64,000 nt of DNA from Cladorhizidae sp. MBARI D1340-BT2. Taxonomy: Eukaryota > Porifera > Demospongiae > Poecilosclerida > Cladorhizidae. The notes beneath the pieces are model-generated. The model made no database searches and was not told the DNA's origin. It worked only from the letters and a program-made list of their open reading frames with translations. A program made the position numbers and the translations under genes. The first letter of the stretch is position 1. Each line of letters begins with the position of its first letter. Positions 22,125-33,501 of this stretch are shown here, piece after piece. The stretch spans positions 11,169,622 through 11,233,621 of the forward strand of contig JAQNBH010000015.1 of the NCBI GenBank assembly GCA_028752905.1. The letters run 5' to 3'.

Positions 22125-25100
22125 ATGACTGTTGATGTCAAGGTAGTATTTTGGTGAGGACCTAAATACAGAAGCGTAGATAAATTTTAAGGAAACTCAG
22201 CCTATACCTTCCCCTTTTTTAATTATTCACAGAGGCGTTGATTCTGGGCTAGAGGGTGAGCCCTTTACAGGTCACAGGAGTAAACTAGGGCACAGGAGTA
22301 AGCTAGATAGATCGCTTGCTGCTTGGATGTAGATTCCTTGATGGTGTTGCCAGAATGTGTTAAATTTTTAATTTATTTATAGGTATGTCACCAAAAGTGG
22401 CCAGAACCACTCTATAGCAAGTTGTGCCACAAAATTATCTTTATAAATTCGTATTTGTATTAGATGTTAATACAACCCATCAATCACCAGCTTATGGTCA
22501 GCCCTGCTAGTTAATTAATTTCAGTTTCAGCTAATGTTGCTTGAATGGCTAGTTGAGGTGCTCAATTATGGCCACTAAAAATTATCAGAGTGGGCTAATC
22601 AACCCTGCAATGGTATAGGTGGTATACAAGTGTTGAGGTGGTCAAGTAACTGTTTAAACCCAGCCTATAGTATCTGTACTGTAAGCAAAGAAAGGACTGA
22701 CCACCATTAATCAGACCTCTGTTTAAATCACTCCAGTTACATGTACACATGTAGTATTGATGTAGTATTGTATAAATTATTACAACTGCAGTACAGTTTG
22801 AGTAAATTCACCAATCCAACACCCCAAGGTACAGTTTGCTCTGTAACACCTTTGCATACACATGTCCAGTTTACATGGACAAGATTCCACATTGGGATAA
22901 GCCCTTGGAATATTCCACCTTTGAAGTGTGTCTGACAGTACCACACTTCAGTATCTAGTTCCCTATTGGGTGTATGTTTATGTAATTGCCCACATACCAC
23001 ACATGTCTGGTGGAATTCCTGTCTTTTCCACTTGACATCTGAATATTAACTCGATTATGTCAGGATTTTATAATAATCTGGTCCCATATGAACTATAAAA
23101 CGACATACTAATTCACAGAATCACTGAACTCCAAAGCAACTGTGTCCTATCACTATGTTCTTGGACTGGTTTAGACACTGGTATACTTTGGTTGTCATGG
23201 AAACTACATTATAATAATATGGTTATGTAGCATGATAACTAGGATGTTGCACATTTTTCAACCTAGCTTCAGTTTGGAGGACCAAGTGGGAGTATGCCAG
23301 AGATTACCACAGCGTACTTGACTCGGATAATCATACTTGCTTTACCAGCCAACCAAATGTATTTGTATATTACACAGCCCACCAACTACCTGGAAGAAAT
23401 AGCTAAACTGCTGGTGTACTTTGTAGTCTGCTAACATTTTTTTAAAGCTAGCTAAGACTACACTTGCCGCCAGAGCTTTCTTCCTCACTGGTATCCTCCT
23501 CACTGTTCATAAAATTGGAGAGAATGGCAATCTTTGCTTTTGCTAAAGGTGCCTAGGTCTGGCACTGCAACTCTGCCCATTGACAGGCTTGTGTTCGGGT
23601 TGACCCTGCTGTTCCCATGGATGAAGAGATGCCTTCTCCTTTCTCATTACCTGCTCCTCCCACAGACAGGACGAAGTCCAACACTCGCAAAATAACTTCA
23701 TTCAAAGCAAACAGGCCATACTGAACCTCCTTAATTAAGAAAACTCAAGGAGCACTGTTGTGAATGCCACCACAGGTGGCCCAGGGTAACCACACCTTTA
23801 TTATTGACCATGTGGCTGTATTTTCATTGGTCGTCGACAATCTTGCACACAAAAATTCCCCCTTCAAAGGAGAATGTATTACTTATAAGGTTACTACATT
23901 TTGGATATATTCTGCATGTACACTGCACATGTAGACAGACTTGGTTATGAGAAACTTGTAGATGAATCATGGTTCCAAATTGTAAGGTTTGGCATAGGAA
24001 CAAGTACAAGTCTTGGGTTTCACATACCAGTGACTTGGGTGTGGATGACAATTGTGTACACATAGGCAGTGGGGTGCAAACACCGAATCTACACATAGGC
24101 AGTGGGGTGCAAACACCGAATCTCTGTGTTTAGTCATAATCATTGTCTCTTGTTCTATTCATGTTTAGTGGTGGATGAGGGTACCAAAGCCTAGTAAGTT
24201 CATAGCTATAGAGCTTGTTGGTCACTTGGAGATGAGCAATGCTATTTATATTTTTTCTAGTTTCAACGGCTGAAAAAGGAGTTGGACGACGAGTTTGGAG
24301 ATCAAGTTAATGTGGTGAGGAGTTGTCCATCAAATGTTACAAAAATATATATACTCCCTCCAGACGGCAGCCTGAGTATGGGAGGATGTTTTGCTGGTTG
24401 GTAGCATGTAGCTGTCGTAAGCACCTAGTTTTTATTAAGTGTTTATTTCTGCCGGTTCTACGCAAGTGCTAGTTATGTCTCCTCCTGCTTGAGAGTTGGT
24501 GTTTCTTCGGAGTAGACTAATTATAAATGTAACATCCACATATAAAGCTTCAACATGATGCTATGTGACCATTTGATTGCCTCTTGTCCTTCTCCAGCTA
24601 GACTGGTATATGTAGACTCATTGATCCATGCCTATAGGAAATTGGACGATGCCTACGATAAGCACCTGCTTGGTGTCTCATGCTGAATGATGCTATAAAT
24701 GCCCTGCTTGGTAATTGTTTTGACAGTATTCTTGGTTTCTACTGCATGCAAAGAATTAGAGCTGTCCAAAATTGAGAACTTACTTGACAGTTCTCACCAC
24801 TTGAAGTTCTCAATTTTGGACAGCTCTAATTCTTTGCATGCAGTAGAAACCAAGAACCTTTTTCTGGACCTTCCTTTCAAATACAGGGCATGGGGGGAAT
24901 GCCCCCCCCCCCCCCCCCACGTTGTGGCACCAGAGATTGAATGATAGTGCTACTGCAGTGATACACAAAGTGTTTGTTGTTGTGGGCTTTGGGTGGGTGG
25001 GGGCTGATACCTACATAAACATACACTTCTGATGTCCTTCCCTATATTGCCACTTTTTAAGTGGCCATCTGCAACCAATCCCTCCAGCAACAACAACGAA

Positions 25101-28100
25101 AAAGGCCTCACATCTCTGCTAAAACACATCTCTGCTAAAACACATCTCTGCTAAAACACATCTCTGCTAAAACACATCTCTGCTAAAACATATCTGCTAA
25201 AACTGACATTAACAGCTTCTTGGCAGCCTAAACAGTGGTGGCTATGGCCACTGCTAGCTCCGAAAAATAAACAAAACTTCGAATATGCCTTAGATCCTTC
25301 TAAGATAGTAAACTGGCAACCCCTGAAAACTGTAAACCCCTTGAAAAGTTGAAATTCATCTTCATAGATCTATCTAATGTTCCATAATAATTATAGTCAT
25401 TTCTGGATGTGTAAAAATGGACTCGGCAAGGATCATCAGGCAGGTACAAGCAAGCTAGCTTACATGCTGTATTATAAGCTGAAGTTTGGTTTGTGTTTAC
25501 TCCAAACGTAGCTGATGCTCTACCAAAATATCTGCAGTTTGGTTGGTGGAGTTCTCCTGTGCAACTGTTACCAAGTCTTTGAAGGAGGCTGTAGCTGACC
25601 CTACATGGGTAGTCAACAATAGCAACAAGACATGGCATGTGCTGATATGTATAGTGGACAACAAGAAGAAACAAAATGTTGGAGCCTGTTCCAGAAGTTC
25701 CAGACTTAGACAGTGGGCTGCCTCTCAACTCTCACTTAGCATATATAGAAACAACAACAAATATAACAACAAAAGACAGCCTGCCAGTTTACTACCAGTG
25801 AAGGATCCAAGGCACACTGGGATTCGTTTTGGAGTTAGTAACAGCCGAGAGCACCACTTAGGCAGTTAAATAGCTACCAATGTGAGTTCTGAGTTGGTCA
25901 GACCAATACAGGGAGTGCTAGTACACTCCCTGGTGCCACTTGTATAATGATTGGTGTACATGTAAAGGGGCGTGCTTACTGCGTAGTGCATAATGAAGTA
26001 TGCCACTGTGTGTTTACCCTCACTTATCCTTGGACTGATTGATGGTTAGTACAAATTAGTACCCAGTGCCAAGCAGGGTGAAGCAATTGAGGCTGCCCGT
26101 ATAGTAGGTCTGTTTGTGCAGGACACCAGATATTGAAATATCTACTTAATGCTGTCTTATGGGCGGATCTCAATGTTAAAACAAATCGAATTTGTCTTCG
26201 CGGCCTAAAACTTATTCCCCATACAAATAGTGCCCATACGGATGGTGCCCATACAGATGGTACCTATACGGATGGTGCCCACACGGATGGTACCCACACA
26301 GATGGTGCCCACACGGATGGTGCCCACACAGATGGTGCCCACACGGATGGTACCTATACGGATGGTGCCCACACGGATGGTGCCCACACAGATGGCGCCA
26401 CACAGATGGTGCCTACACAGATGGTGCCCACACAGATGGTGCCCACACAGATGGTGCCCACACAGATGGTGCCCACACGGATGGTACCTATACGGATGGT
26501 GCCCACACGGACGGATGGTGCCCACACGGATGGTGCCACACAGATGGTGCCCACACGGATGGTGCCCACACGGATGGTGCCCACACGGATGGTGCCCACA
26601 CGGATGGTGCCCACACGGATGGTGCCCACACGGATGGTGCCCACACGGATGGTGCCCACACGGATGGTGCCCACACGGATGGTGCCCACACGGATGGTGC
26701 CCACACGGATGGTGCCCACATGGATGGTGCCCACATGCAGTGAATGCTGTCATCATGTGACCCATGTGTCCCGACTAAAATGTCGCAACTTTTGAAGGAT
26801 TTATCAGGTGTGACAGGTGGCCAAACTTTCTTCACCCACTCCAGACAGTATTTTCTCTGGAGCTTTCACACTTCGGTCTAATTGGGGGTGCATTCTATTT
26901 CTTTCAAGTAAATAGTGTGCGTTGTATTCGAAGGTGCATTATAATCTAGGAAATCGGTAACCGTTGATTTGATCATGAGGTTAGAACAGAAATGTTCAAC
27001 AGACAAAAGAAAATTCAAAAATGGAAATTATCGACGTCGTCCAAGATGCATCATTAAAAATTGAGAAATAGATTTTGACACATAATTTTTTTGTTGATTA
27101 GAACGAAGCATATTTGGAGTAGATATATCCTGTGGTCCTACCCTCTGCATTGTAAAGTCATATCTGGTTACTACGGGACTATGCATGTGCGAGTCGTCTG
27201 GTTGTCATGTAAACATTAGGTGTCACTTTGTCGGCCCACTTTGCCACAGCCTGGCATGTATTTTATATTTTACTTGGGTGTGATTAGATTCATTAGTAGG
27301 CTCGGTTGAGGGTGAGACATGTATCTCGAGTCAAGGAGCTTATACGTGTGAGACATTTGCACGCCTTGCTGAGGTATGGTCTTTGAGACTAGAGAGAATC
27401 TGTATCCTACCCAAAATCTCCTAATAACTAATCCACGTTCTCGTAAAAATGATAAAAATATTCTGTGTTGGGTAAGGGATCTCCTTTGGTAGTTGAGACT
27501 CTTCTAAATATTCTATAGCAGGACCAACCCAACTGGTGGTAACTTACACCTGTGGTTTTGTGATCACTATGACGCTGATCTAAAGACATTGGGTCAAGTT
27601 GGGAGCAGTCATTTTACACTGCCATGGTCAATATTGATTATGGGCTGTCCCTGGATATACTGCTGGATAATAATACCTCCATGTTTGCATGTCTCTGACC
27701 CGGCATATTATGGGCAGGGTCACTCAATGCACTGCAATTGGCATTATAATTTCTATTGTTGTTTTATTTCAGGTTGGTGAGAAGACTCCAGGAGTAACTG
27801 GGCATTTTGAGGTGACTGTGGCAGGGAGTCTTGTCCATTCTAAGAAGGTTAGTGTGATAGTTAAGGCTAGTCTTATCAGGGTTTCAATATTTGAGGGGTG
27901 GGGTCATCCTGGGACAAGGCTGAAGGTGCTGCAACGACATGAACAGCTTTGGCCCCTTTTAGCAGTGGATGGGGTTTAATGATAAAGGGTGTGGTCAAAT
28001 ATTATGCATGTGCATGCATGTGCATAAGGTGTAGTGCCAAATCCCATGTGGATCAGGTCAAAGGTCAATTATACCTATTGGTCATGGCTAGAAGTTCAGG

Positions 28101-28726
28101 CAGATGATGTTCTTTAGTTGATCTGCCCAAGATTTCTGAACATCTCTCCCAACCTGCGGATATTGTAAGAGGCCTTTTGGAAAGACAAAGATTGTCCACT
28201 GCTCTTTTCAGAACATGTGGTACAAGTGGTGGGGGTGGTTCATATAATTATATACAATGCTGCAGCAACTAAGCTTGTCGCTGTATGTGTGGGCTATGCC
28301 TGGGTTCATCCACCCTACAAGATGTCAGTCATTGTAGCAATTGTGGCTGATGCCATTGAAGTGGACATGAATTAAAGAACATTAGGTAGGAGTGTGGATA
28401 GTGTGATGGACATGGTTTTGTTGGTCATTCAGGTTCCCTGCAAGCCTAAGTTGTAGTCCCACTCCTCTCGGATAAATTCTAGCCATGTAACATGCATAGC
28501 CATGTAACATGCATAGCAAGGCGTGAATATGATAAAGGACAAACAATTGGGGAGGGGGACATGCATGTATTATAACCCTCACACCACAACCCTTGAGCGA
28601 CTGTCCCATATGCATCCTTGTTGTGACTTCTTTATGCATCTTTTCCCATAGGATGGTGATGGGTATGTTGACAGCAAAGCTAAGACGGACAAAATCATTG
28701 ACGCTGTCCGTGCGGCTTGTAAATAA
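22125..28726 (+). CDS. SELENOW: Selenoprotein W, left copy (five exons, selenocysteine at TGA)
   Basis: Exons: 22,125-22,153; 24,169-24,193; 24,261-24,314; 27,773-27,847; 28,652-28,726. All introns are GT-AG and the joined product is 85 residues (human SELENOW has 87). It starts MTVDVKVVF. Exon junction 1/2 makes Cys10, followed by Gly-Gly-Sec13-Gly-Tyr, with Sec encoded by TGA at 24,176-24,178. Later exons give FQRLKKELDDEFGDQVNV, then VGEKTPGVTGHFEV, VTVAGSLVHSKK and DGDGYVDSKAKTDKIIDAVR, ending ACK-stop. These match SelW through the LxDEFP-like helix, GFFEVxVxGxLIHSKK and GDGYVD. SelW is a small thioredoxin-fold redox protein (Rdx family) thought to act with glutathione or 14-3-3 partners in the cytosol. 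A SECIS lies 147 bp after the stop. Intron 3 holds a hairpin, a 16-bp array and a 15-bp minisatellite. A convergent second copy lies at 47,337-55,267. Confidence 0.93.
24058..24122. repeat. 33-bp tandem duplication in intron 1
   Basis: ACACATAGGCAGTGGGGTGC plus AAACACCGAATCT occurs twice in tandem. The right-arm copy of this intron has it once, so the duplication is specific to the left arm. Confidence 0.8.
24176..24178 (+). other. Selenocysteine TGA codon, left copy
   Basis: In-frame TGA inside the Cys-Gly-Gly-Sec motif. It is at residue 13, exactly where vertebrate SelW has Sec in CxxU. The frame remains open to the natural TAA stop in exon 5, and a SECIS is present, so recoding rather than termination is expected. 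Confidence 0.92.
24731..24854. repeat. 124-bp hairpin with a perfect 51-bp stem
   Basis: 51 bases (24,731-24,781), starting CTTGGTTTCTACTGC, are perfectly reverse-complemented at 24,804-24,854 around a 22-base loop. It lies in intron 3 of selenoprotein W and is mirrored at 52,415-52,538, where the stem has one mismatch. It could be a MITE-like foldback or a small-RNA precursor. Neither is proven. Confidence 0.85.
25104..25203. repeat. 16-bp tandem repeat, left copy
   Basis: About six copies of CACATCTCTGCTAAAA in intron 3. The right-arm array at 51,985-52,172 has about eleven copies with a T-to-G type variant. Confidence 0.9.
26212..26745. repeat. 15-bp minisatellite in intron 3, left copy
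   Basis: About 35 units of ATGGTGCCCACACGG with variants ending CAG, TACG and CTATACGG. The unit length is a multiple of three and lacks stops, so all frames stay open and give spurious repetitive proteins. It lies in an intron of selenoprotein W and is mirrored at 49,326-49,872. Confidence 0.95.
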
Positions 28727-28863
28727 ACAGAACATGCAGAACAAGGTGTGTGATGATAGGCTCAAGTAGCAGCTTTAATATCTCTGTCTCCCACTTAATC
28801 ACTGCCCCACCCCTTTCTGTTATTTTTCTCTCCACAGTGTCTTGAGGTTCTCAAGTTCAAGGT

Positions 28864-28930
28864 GTAACTTTCATGATGAGATTTGCTTAAAGGCTTTTGC
28901 CTGGCATTTCTTTGATGTAATATTGAGTTA
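28864..28930 (+). promoter_or_regulatory. SECIS element (form 2) of the left selenoprotein W
   Basis: ATGA at 28,873-28,876 faces TTTGAT at 28,911-28,916, giving the sheared quartet. The stem TGAGATTTGC pairs with GCATTTCTTT through G-U and two U-U pairs. The apical AA is at 28,889-28,890, twelve bases after ATGA. A mini-helix AGGC-TTTT-GCCT caps it, which defines form 2. The lower helix can form from TAACT and AGTTA. All core positions are conserved in the mirrored copy. It recruits SBP2 and the Sec-specific elongation factor. Confidence 0.85.
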
Positions 28931-29399
28931 TTTCCTGTTTTTGTCTCCTCAACTCCAGTTCTGTGTATTAAGATGTAGAAATAGACTGTGTATATAGTTA
29001 CAGTATAGTTTTGTATGTGGGCAACATAAACCAAGTGTATTGATAGTCCAAGAATATACTCTTTTTGTTGAATCTTTGAAATAACTTCCACAGGTGTGAA
29101 GGGTACAGTAAATCATAAGCTCTGCGTCATGGATTTTGAATTCCAGTGCATGAAGCATTCACTTATGGAGGGAAACATGCTGAATAGGTAGAGGTTTAAA
29201 GTCCCCTTCCACTCCTGTAGAAGTGTACCCCTGTTTCAGCCTCATCTTGCATCATGCTCATCTTGCATCATGGCAGTGTTTCACTTCCATATACAATACC
29301 ACCTCCTCGAGGGAGGGGGGGAGGGGGATCATAGCATCATTCTATCTGGACAAGACATGCTTTGCCTATGCCATGCTTGTGCTTTTGTCATGTGACTTG

Positions 29400-30235
29400 A
29401 TGACATCCTTTAGTGGTGGAGTGTTGCAGGTCAGGACTCGAGGTGGAGATGGTGCACAAGTGTGTGATACCTTGAAGCGTAATGAAAAGAAGAATAAGGT
29501 ACAGGTCCTGAGTTGGGTGGCTGATCAGCTGCTAAGACAACTGCTCTAAGATGTGTTTGTTTTCACCCACTTGCTGATCTCTCTCCATCCGTTTTGCATC
29601 TACCTTCTTATTGAGATTTCTTAGAAAAAGGTCTGCTCTCTCAGCTGCATGAAATGCATCAAAGTTTTCTCATGGCCCACATCCTTGCCAAGTGCTTTGG
29701 AGTATGGCTTCTGGTAGGGATAATACCTCATCTATTACAATTCCAAAACACTACCTTTGACTAATGCCTACCAATCTCTCCTTAAGAGACACATGGAAAT
29801 TGTTCTAGCCATCTAAGTTGGAATGAAACATTCCAGGTTTTGCCTAGCTTTGTGACTTGATCAGAGTGAAGATTTTTAGAAGAAGCCGGTTTGAAAGTGT
29901 AAGATGTTGCTTTTTCCGATCATTGGTGACTTCAATTACCAATGCCCTCAACCTGTCCCAGGACACATGCAGCCTAGTACATGTATAGTAGAGTTCCTAG
30001 GTCAATCTGTCCATGTGGGGGGGTGGTGAATCAGCATTGATTACCATTTCGGCATTTGGTGACGTAGAAGGAGCAGTCGAAGCAGTCACTGCCATTGATG
30101 AGGAAGGGGTTGGTGATGTCGATAATGTAGCATTAACAATTGCAGTGGCAGTTATCAAGTGAATTGGCTGCTGCTGATATACTCGGAAAATCAGCAAGTA
30201 GCTTATGCTAAACCAAGACCCGACTATTTTTGTTT
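29400..30235. other. Arm sequence conserved in both copies, no identified gene
   Basis: A plus-strand ORF part reading GGVLQVRTRGGDGAQVCDTL then KRNEKKNKVQVLSWVADQ (29,409-29,530) keeps its frame in the mirrored copy (46,520-46,670). It is followed by GTACAG, so it could be an exon. The family is not recognised. A Ser/Thr/Pro-rich minus-strand ORF at 29,997-30,197 has a mirrored partner too, but low-complexity content makes it weak evidence. Confidence 0.35.
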
Positions 30236-30239
30236 GACA

Positions 30240-30560
30240 TTAGTACTATGATGAACCTCCTCCGCCCCCCCTAGATCCGCCCATGAGAAGACGGGTAGCT
30301 ATACCATGAGTTGCTTTTATGATATAGCCAGGGCAGTAGTAACAGAGGAAAGAAGAAGCTCGTATGAAGAAGTTTTTTTTGACGATGGTTTCATCAAAGG
30401 TAGCTGCATCTAAATGCAGGAAGGAAGATAAGGACACCGATACCGACTATCACAATCAGGAGTCTGAGAAAGATCCTATGCCATTAATTCCTTATGTAGC
30501 AGGAATGAGTGGGAGGGTCTGCAGCCAGTATATAATTCCTTATGTATGTAGCAGGAATGA
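30240..30560 (+). pseudogene. Penelope-like retroelement remnant, left copy
   Basis: The plus strand reads VAASKCRKEDKDTDTDYHNQ, then MPLIPYVAGMS and, with the mirrored copy as guide, SEDIRRVCSQ. The pattern IPYVxGxSExIxRv is typical of the linker after the reverse transcriptase of Penelope-like elements. The GIY-YIG nuclease that should follow is absent. In its place is a tandem array made from this same motif. The call rests on a short motif. Confidence 0.5.
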
Positions 30561-30901
30561 GTGAAGACATCAGGAGGGTCTGCAGCCAGTAATTCCTTAT
30601 GTAGCAGGAATGAGTGAAGACATCAGGAGGGTCTGCAGCCAGTAATTCCTTATGTATGTAGCAGGAATGAGTGACGACATCAGGAGGGTCTGCAGCAAGT
30701 AATTCCTTATGTAGCAGGAATGAGAAGACATCAGGAGGGTCTGCAGCCAGTAATTCCTTATGTAGCAGGAATGAGTGAAGACATCTGGAGGGTCTGCAGC
30801 AAGTCATTCCTTATGTATGTAGCAAGAATGAGTGAAGATATCAGGAGGGTCTACAGCCAGTAATTCCTTGTGTAGCAGGAATGAATCGGGAGGGTCTGCA
30901 G
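30475..30901. repeat. About 53-bp tandem repeat derived from the Penelope-like segment, left copy
   Basis: About eight units containing GTAGCAGGAATGAGTGAAGA, CATCAGGAGGGTCTGCAGCC and AGTAATTCCTTAT. The unit encodes the PYVAGMSEDIRRVCSQ motif of the preceding remnant, so a piece of the element was amplified in tandem. The mirrored array is at 44,668-45,200. Confidence 0.88.
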
Positions 30902-31628
30902 GAAGTACAACATCTGAATAGCTTTCAGATCAGTAAAGACTCTAAGGGCACAATTTAATAGAGTGAAGGAAACTATTAACTATTATGCACTTATGTGATA
31001 AGGGAGATCAGCAGACAACTGGAGACCATAATGAAAGAACACTAAAATGTCTGGAAAAGTGTTGCTAAAGAAAAATCTGAACATCTTGTGTGAGGAAGGT
31101 ACCATCTTAGATCTTAGACCAGGCCAGGAAGTAGAAGGAGCTGAACATTACCCTAGCACTGGAGTGTGAGCAGTTCAATAGACATTGTGGAATGAACTTA
31201 CCTGGCTGAACTTACCTGGCTGTTGGGTGGCCACTCTCAAGAACCTAATTGATGCCACTACTACCATAATTATTTTTTTAATTGCTTATTTATTTTTGTT
31301 CAGTTATTACTATATAATTATGTTGTTGTTGTTATTATTACAATTGTTGTTATTTGACTGTGACTGGTTTTACGACGATAATTATTGTTATTATTATTTT
31401 ATATATAATTTTTTTAAGCTTATACTTATATCTATATTTATACTACATTACGTCATCTGTGGCTAATCTGATTGGTTAATAACTGTAGGTTCATAGATAC
31501 ACTTTTAACCGGATGTAGTTTAGCGCGTGCGCAATGTAGTATAAGCCTACGCGCCAGTGTAACCTACTCGTTTGCGCTATTAATGTTCACTGTTCATGAC
31601 GCTTTAATGTCATGATAATATTCACTTG

Positions 31629-31835
31629 TTACAATTTATATAGATGTTCTGTGCTGCAGTGTAACCTACTCGTTTGCGCGTAACACTGCAAAATATCTGG
31701 GCTCATAAATCCCTGAAGTTGAAGGAGTTTTTGATTATCAGTTGAAGGAAGTTGTTTCAACTCAGCTGCGTATTTATCTAGCAGTACTTTGTCAATAGCT
31801 GGGGCGCCTTGGCCAATAGTAAAAAATTCTTCCAT
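31629..31835 (-). CDS. Unidentified small ORF
   Basis: 68 codons starting MEEFFTIGQGAPAIDKVLLD with KYAAELKQLPSTDN. It has balanced composition, unlike the simple-sequence ORFs of this window. It lies in the left-only segment, downstream on the same strand of another unassigned ORF (31,998-32,291). The two could be pieces of one captured gene or element. The family is not recognised. Confidence 0.3.
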   Translation of the reverse strand: MEEFFTIGQGAPAIDKVLLDKYAAELKQLPSTDNQKLLQLQGFMSPDILQCYAQTSRLHCSTEHLYKL

Positions 31836-31997
31836 TTCTGTAGTTTAGCGCATGCGCAATAGTAAGATAGCCTACAGTTATGCGCCAGTATAACCTACTC
31901 GTTTGCTGTTACATTCCTCGGCTTCGCCTCGGGGTAACCGCAAACTCGGAGGCGCATAACCGACTCTTTTGACTTGTATAGGCTATCCTATACGTAT

Positions 31998-32315
31998 TTA
32001 GCTCAGAGAGCCCAGCACTGAAGCAGAATTGCCATGTTTGCACAGTGACCGAAAGGTACTGGTAAGCTCACGTATAGAAGAAGCCTTGCGTTTTTGGCCC
32101 GAAGTCGCACATGTCTCTACCACCACTGGAGTATGTAAAAATTCATTATATTTCCTTCTTAGTTTGTCTGTGGCACTACAGAGGGGATATGCGGCATTGG
32201 GGAGCCTGGATCCATCTCCACCTCCATGAATCCAGTTATATAGAGCGACTATAGTAGCATTATTTTTCCACTGCTGCCACATCCTGCAGCTAACTATAAT
32301 ATATATTAACCTCAC
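31998..32315 (-). CDS. Unidentified ORF
   Basis: Up to 105 codons. A likely start is MWQQWKNNATIVALYNWIHG at about 32,285. It continues with SATDKLRRKYNEFLHTPVVV and GQKRKASSIRELTSTF and ends at a stop. The composition is protein-like, with a basic GQKRKAS patch. It is present only in the left arm. No known family is recognised. Confidence 0.35.
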   Translation of the reverse strand: MRLIYIIVSCRMWQQWKNNATIVALYNWIHGGGDGSRLPNAAYPLCSATDKLRRKYNEFLHTPVVVETCATSGQKRKASSIRELTSTFRSLCKHGNSASVLGSLS

Positions 32316-32330
32316 TTGAGTCTTAGCATC

Positions 32331-32365
32331 CAGATGAAGGCTACAGCATCTAAATAGCCAAAATG
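32331..32365 (+). ncRNA. Degenerate hammerhead-like core, left copy
   Basis: CAGATGA, then GGCTA and TAGCC forming a 5-bp stem around CAGCATCTAAA, then AAAATG. Two core bases differ from the active consensus (CTGATGA and GAAA). It is mirrored at 44,628-44,668, where it directly follows the Penelope-derived array. It fits a decayed retroelement ribozyme. Confidence 0.3.
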
Positions 32366-32465
32366 TTGAGGAAAAGTTTGATATTGAGTCATTATATGTG
32401 TCCTAATTGCAGATCCTTGAAGATGAATTTCGAGATTATGATTATATGATTTAATGTTGCTATTG

Positions 32466-33501
32466 CTGAGCCTGTTAAGGCCATCACATATATAATACAG
32501 CACAGTGTGAAACTATTTAGTAACTAACCTAATAACAATCTATATTTTAAAAAGAAGTCAACAGTACTTAATTAATACAATTATCCACAATATTAAGTTA
32601 CGAGTGTCCCGCTGCTCAGGAAGGGGGGGACAGGAGTGGACCAAAGATCATTCCTCAGCTGACCATACAACAATTCCTTTCTCCTCTGCCACCACTTCCC
32701 TACCCAAAACATAACACACTCGCCCACCTCCTCCATCACTGCATCACTTACTCCCTCCACATCTTTCCCCAAAAGCAATGCCACCTTTCCATCCTTACTC
32801 ACTCTTCTTAATTCATCCAGCCACTGTCTTGCCCCTGCAATTCTGCGTACCTCATCTATCAGAACCAGCCGATCCCTCTCAAATTCCCCGCATGTCACCA
32901 AGAAATGTTCCACATCCTCCCCTGCTCCACTATCACACATTATACACCTCTCATCCCTAACTATCCCACATCTCTTCTTATCCTCTAACAACCCAGCTGA
33001 TGCAGTCCTCAGTCGAAATTGCAGCCGCACACCTTACTGACCATGCATGGCCCTCACATACCTCTCCACCCCTGCACCATTCTTTGCCAATTTATAATAA
33101 TTCAGCGTACTTTTCCCGTCTACTTCCTCCTCCCAGTCCTTCTCATTTCTCACCTTCACTTTCCCCTTCCACTTGCGCACTGACCCAGCCTCGTTGTTTA
33201 TCTTGTACTTTCTCCTCAAGATATCATATTCTTCCCACCATCCAATTCCTCCATCCTCTCGTAGTTTATTTACAACAACTTTAACCAATCTGCTCTGTTC
33301 CAACACCTCTAATCTCTTGCCAAACAAAACCTTCATCTCTTCCCTCCTCTCCTCTAGCTTCCTCCACCCCATATCTCCCCGTATTGCCACTCCTGCTACT
33401 GTATCACTTGCCCCCAACAGTCTCCTACCCACTCTCATCTGTGCTGACTCCAACTTCTTGCGAGCATTCCGTCCTCCTGTCCACCACACTTCGGCTGCAT
33501 G
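32466..33501 (-). mobile_element. LINE copy 2, 5'-truncated, minus strand
   Basis: Contains the C-terminal part of the LINE polyprotein in two frames (33,516-33,034 and 33,030-32,593) with one frameshift near 33,032. The C-terminal zinc motif reads CIMCDSGAGEDVEHFLVTC. Over about 0.9 kb it is almost identical to the end of LINE copy 1 on the other strand. The right arm holds an uninterrupted target at about 44,553-44,562, so it inserted in the left arm after the arms separated. Confidence 0.85.

Larger units (their letters stand above)
30902..32329. other. Left-arm-only segment of 1.4 kb
   Basis: Not present between the tandem array and the CCAGATGAAGG motif in the right arm (junction at about 44,668). 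It contains AT-rich DNA, then three variants of a motif with CCTACTCGTTTGCG (31,540-31,905), and the small palindrome CCTCGGCTTCGCCTCGGGG. It could be an insertion in this arm or a deletion in the other. No target duplication was recognised. Confidence 0.6.

Noticed and set aside
24699..24944. Plus-strand ORF with ELSKIENLLDSSHHLKFSIL
   Set aside because: It is the translation of the two strands of the perfect hairpin and a poly-C run, not a gene.
26133..26795. Long repetitive ORFs on both strands (HTDGAHTDG, HHPCGHHPC and similar), and their mirror at 49,267-49,959
   Set aside because: The 15-bp unit has no stop in any frame, so every frame is open. The array lies in intron 3 of selenoprotein W.
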